This document shows positions 62,101-64,000 of a DNA stretch of 64,000 nt, piece after piece. Source of the stretch: an uncultured Paracoccaceae bacterium (GTDB taxonomy: Bacteria; Pseudomonadota; Alphaproteobacteria; Rhodobacterales; Rhodobacteraceae); assembly GCA_947503965.1 (NCBI GenBank), contig CANNFU010000001.1, forward strand, positions 124,001 through 188,000, in the 5' to 3' direction. The first letter of the stretch is position 1. The number at the start of each line of letters is the position of its first letter. The position numbers and the translations under genes were made by a program. The notes beneath the pieces are model-generated. The model had not been told where the DNA came from. It did not search any database and saw only the letters and a list, made by a program, of their open reading frames with translations.

Positions 62101-63609
62101 TTATTCCGACTTGGTCACACCGGACAGGCGGATCATGCCGTCAGGGTATGGCGTGTAGCCACTGATGGCGTCTGACAGTGCCCAGATCCATGTCTGGTGG
62201 TAGAGATAGATCAACGGCTTATCGTCATTCAGGATCGCCAATGCTGCGTCATAGCTTTCCTTTCGGGTGGCCGGATCATTTGATGTGCGCGCCGCATTCA
62301 GCAGATTGTCGATCTCGGGATTGCAATATTTGCTATCGTTGATCCCGCCCTCGCAGGTGACGAACTGATGAATATTCCCGTCCGGGTCAACGCGGCCTGA
62401 CCATCCAACCTGGCTGATTTCATAGTTGCCCGCTGACTGTTCGCTGAGCAGTGTCGCGAACTCCTTGGCCACCACGTTGACGGTGATCCCAGCCTCGCTC
62501 GCCATAGCCTGCACCACTTGGACAACCTGCTGTGCAACAGGGTTGGTCGACACCTGGATCTCGACCGTGGGGTTTTCCACACCGGCCTCGGCCAAAAGCG
62601 CGATGGCCCCTTCGACATCACGTGCAGGCACCGGAATGTCGCTGTTGTACCATGGCGACGTTGGGGGATAGGGCTGGTTGCCTGCAGCAAATGCGCCTTC
62701 GAACACGACCTGATTGATGATCTCGCGGTCAATGGCCATCGATAGTGCCTGACGCACACGTTTGTCCGAGCCAAAGGGGCCACCCGCCTTTTCACCATTG
62801 GCCACGTTTACGGTCAAACCCTGATAGCCAAGTGACACGGCCTGCTCCAGTTGCAGGTTGTCATCTGCGCTGACCGACGCGACATCTGTCGCGGCCAGAC
62901 GTTCGATCATATCAACATCACCAGCGCGTAAATTGGCGAGCCGCACGGTGTCATCGGTGATGGGCAGGAAGGTGACGCTGTCAAAGGCGAAGTTGTCGGC
63001 GTTGTAGTAATCCGCATACTTGGTGAGCACGATGCGGTCCTGCTGCACCCGTTCGGTAAAGCTGTAGGGCCCGGCGCACACAGGGGCGGCCCCGAATTCA
63101 AGCCCCATTTCTTCGGCAGCCTTGGGTGACACCATCATGCCCGACCGGTCAGCGAATTGGGCCAGCAATGTTGCATCGGGGTTGGACAGCATGATTTCGA
63201 TTGTCGTGTCATCAACAACATTGGTCCCACTGATCGAGGCCACTTCGGACTTGCGGCGGCTTTCATCTAGGGTCTTCGAGCGATTGATGTTGTAGGCCAC
63301 CGCTTCGGCGTTGAACGGCTCTCCGTCATGGAAGGTCACGTCATCGCGCAGCGTCATCGTCATCGTCATGCCATCGTCGGACCATGTCCAGCCGGTGGCC
63401 AGCATTGGAATGATTTCCAGATCTGGGGTGATATCAACCAGCTTGTCACAGACAGAGGCATAGACGATGCGCCCCACGAATGTGCGGGACTGATCGGGGT
63501 CAAGGATATCGGGGTCTTCGGCAAGGCCGATGCGCAAATCCTGCGCGCTGGCCATTGTCGTGGTCAACATCAAGGTTGCAGCAAGTGTCGTGATAGGTCT
63601 GATTTTCAT
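62101..63609 (-). CDS. Peptide ABC transporter substrate-binding protein (SBP_bac_5 family)
   Basis: A 502-residue periplasmic binding protein with signal peptide (MKIRPITTLAATLMLTTTMASA). Family landmarks are DLRIGLAEDPDILDPDQSRTFVGRIVYASVCDKLVD, GDVTFHDGEPFNAEAVAYNINRSK and DKRVRQALSMAIDREII. I use ATG 63609; the longer frame upstream is not signal-like. It captures the ligand for the permeases that follow 59 bp downstream. Confidence 0.93.
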   Translation of the reverse strand: MKIRPITTLAATLMLTTTMASAQDLRIGLAEDPDILDPDQSRTFVGRIVYASVCDKLVDITPDLEIIPMLATGWTWSDDGMTMTMTLRDDVTFHDGEPFNAEAVAYNINRSKTLDESRRKSEVASISGTNVVDDTTIEIMLSNPDATLLAQFADRSGMMVSPKAAEEMGLEFGAAPVCAGPYSFTERVQQDRIVLTKYADYYNADNFAFDSVTFLPITDDTVRLANLRAGDVDMIERLAATDVASVSADDNLQLEQAVSLGYQGLTVNVANGEKAGGPFGSDKRVRQALSMAIDREIINQVVFEGAFAAGNQPYPPTSPWYNSDIPVPARDVEGAIALLAEAGVENPTVEIQVSTNPVAQQVVQVVQAMASEAGITVNVVAKEFATLLSEQSAGNYEISQVGWSGRVDPDGNIHQFVTCEGGINDSKYCNPEIDNLLNAARTSNDPATRKESYDAALAILNDDKPLIYLYHQTWIWALSDAISGYTPYPDGMIRLSGVTKSE

Positions 63610-63646
63610 TGTCGTAACTCCCTGTTTGTCGTTCTGTTTGCGTAGT

Positions 63647-64000
63647 TTAGGTTGCAGCCTCTTTGTCTTTTCGCGCACGCGCCTCGCGATACAGATCAAA
63701 GCGCGCGGCGGCTGCGGGGCTGCGGGCCGTGGCATTGTCGGACAGTCCTGCCAGGTTCAGATCATCCGCAAAATGGCAGGCCACCTGGTGATCGGAATTT
63801 GTCAGTATGGGCCGTTCGCTGCGGCATAGGTCCGTCGCATGAGGACAGCGCGGATAAAAGCGGCAGCCGGTCGGCAGATCAATGGGATTGGGCGGATCGC
63901 CTTGCAGCTTGGCCGTCGCGACCCGTGCACCGATATGGGGCACGGGGATCGCCGCGATGAGTGCCGCCGTATAAGGATGGCGCGGGGCGTTGAATAATGC
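63647..64000 (-). CDS. Oligopeptide ABC transporter ATPase, C-terminal end (cut by window edge)
   Basis: Only the last 117 or so codons are in the window. They show the peptide-transporter ATPase C-terminus: APRHPYTAALIAAIPVPH, then LQGDPPNPIDLPTGCRFYPRCPHATDLCR, whose Cys residues belong to the oligo_HPY iron-sulfur-like motif. Walker motifs lie beyond the right edge. It is upstream of the binding-protein gene in the same operon. Confidence 0.9.
   Translation of the reverse strand, partial: ALFNAPRHPYTAALIAAIPVPHIGARVATAKLQGDPPNPIDLPTGCRFYPRCPHATDLCRSERPILTNSDHQVACHFADDLNLAGLSDNATARSPAAAARFDLYREARARKDKEAAT

Overview
The window looks like a piece of chromosome from a Rhodobacterales (marine Roseobacter-type) alphaproteobacterium. 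The evidence is GC-rich coding sequence, tightly packed operons with ATGA and TAATG overlaps, and typical family members (DUF3572, DUF983, a carnitine dehydrogenase/thioesterase fusion, a non-pyrrolysine MttB, a PleD-type GGDEF protein). The genus cannot be fixed from the sequence alone. No rRNA, tRNA, CRISPR array or intact insertion sequence was seen.

1-27.9 kb is one complete type VI secretion system (T6SS). tssH/clpV runs leftwards off the window edge. Divergent from it is a long rightward operon: PpkA-like kinase, tssA, tssB, tssC, hcp, tssE, tssF, tssG, FHA protein, tssJ, tssK, tssL (with an OmpA domain), tssM and tagF. Facing it is a leftward operon: pppA phosphatase, a membrane-anchored M15 peptidase, a second TssM-like protein that has lost its NTPase and carries a DotU/TssL-like N-terminus, and vgrG. 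A separate OmpA-type protein closes the cluster. Kinase, phosphatase, FHA protein and TagF together point to threonine-phosphorylation control of assembly.

27.9-33 kb is an accessory stretch. It holds two small basic or unknown proteins, an alanine-racemase-fold PLP enzyme translationally coupled to a DUF1611/DgcN-like P-loop acyltransferase, a secreted protein of seven Cys-pair repeats, and about 600 bp without a convincing gene. 33-37 kb is a copper-handling operon: a His/Cys-rich small protein, DUF411, cytochrome c, CopC, CopD and a Tat-exported multicopper oxidase.

37-44.3 kb holds a non-Pyl MttB methyltransferase; a 94-residue peptide made of five 17-residue repeats with a DUF6065-like gene behind it and a strong stem-loop between them; a HAD phosphatase; and a 1061-residue self-sufficient reductive dehalogenase (cobalamin/4Fe-4S catalytic module fused to flavin reductase and 2Fe-2S modules). 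44.3-50.8 kb holds a diguanylate cyclase with an eroded receiver domain, an ECF sigma-factor cluster with an EF-hand protein, DUF983, a NUDIX hydrolase, a DMT transporter and a fatty-acid desaturase.

50.8-57.6 kb holds an XRE regulator, a secreted LprI-like protein, a GFA protein, and a carnitine-degradation operon (BKACE enzyme, lipocalin, small lipoprotein, carnitine dehydrogenase/thioesterase), then a GNAT enzyme and a decayed-looking ORF. 57.6-64 kb is a leftward dipeptide ABC transporter operon ending in gamma-glutamyltransferase and a DUF1028 protein, probably for import and hydrolysis of gamma-glutamyl peptides.

The most unusual items are the TssL/TssM chimera with its M15 peptidase partner, the repeat peptide with its DUF6065-like neighbour, the fused reductive dehalogenase, and the racemase/DUF1611 pair next to the seven-repeat protein.
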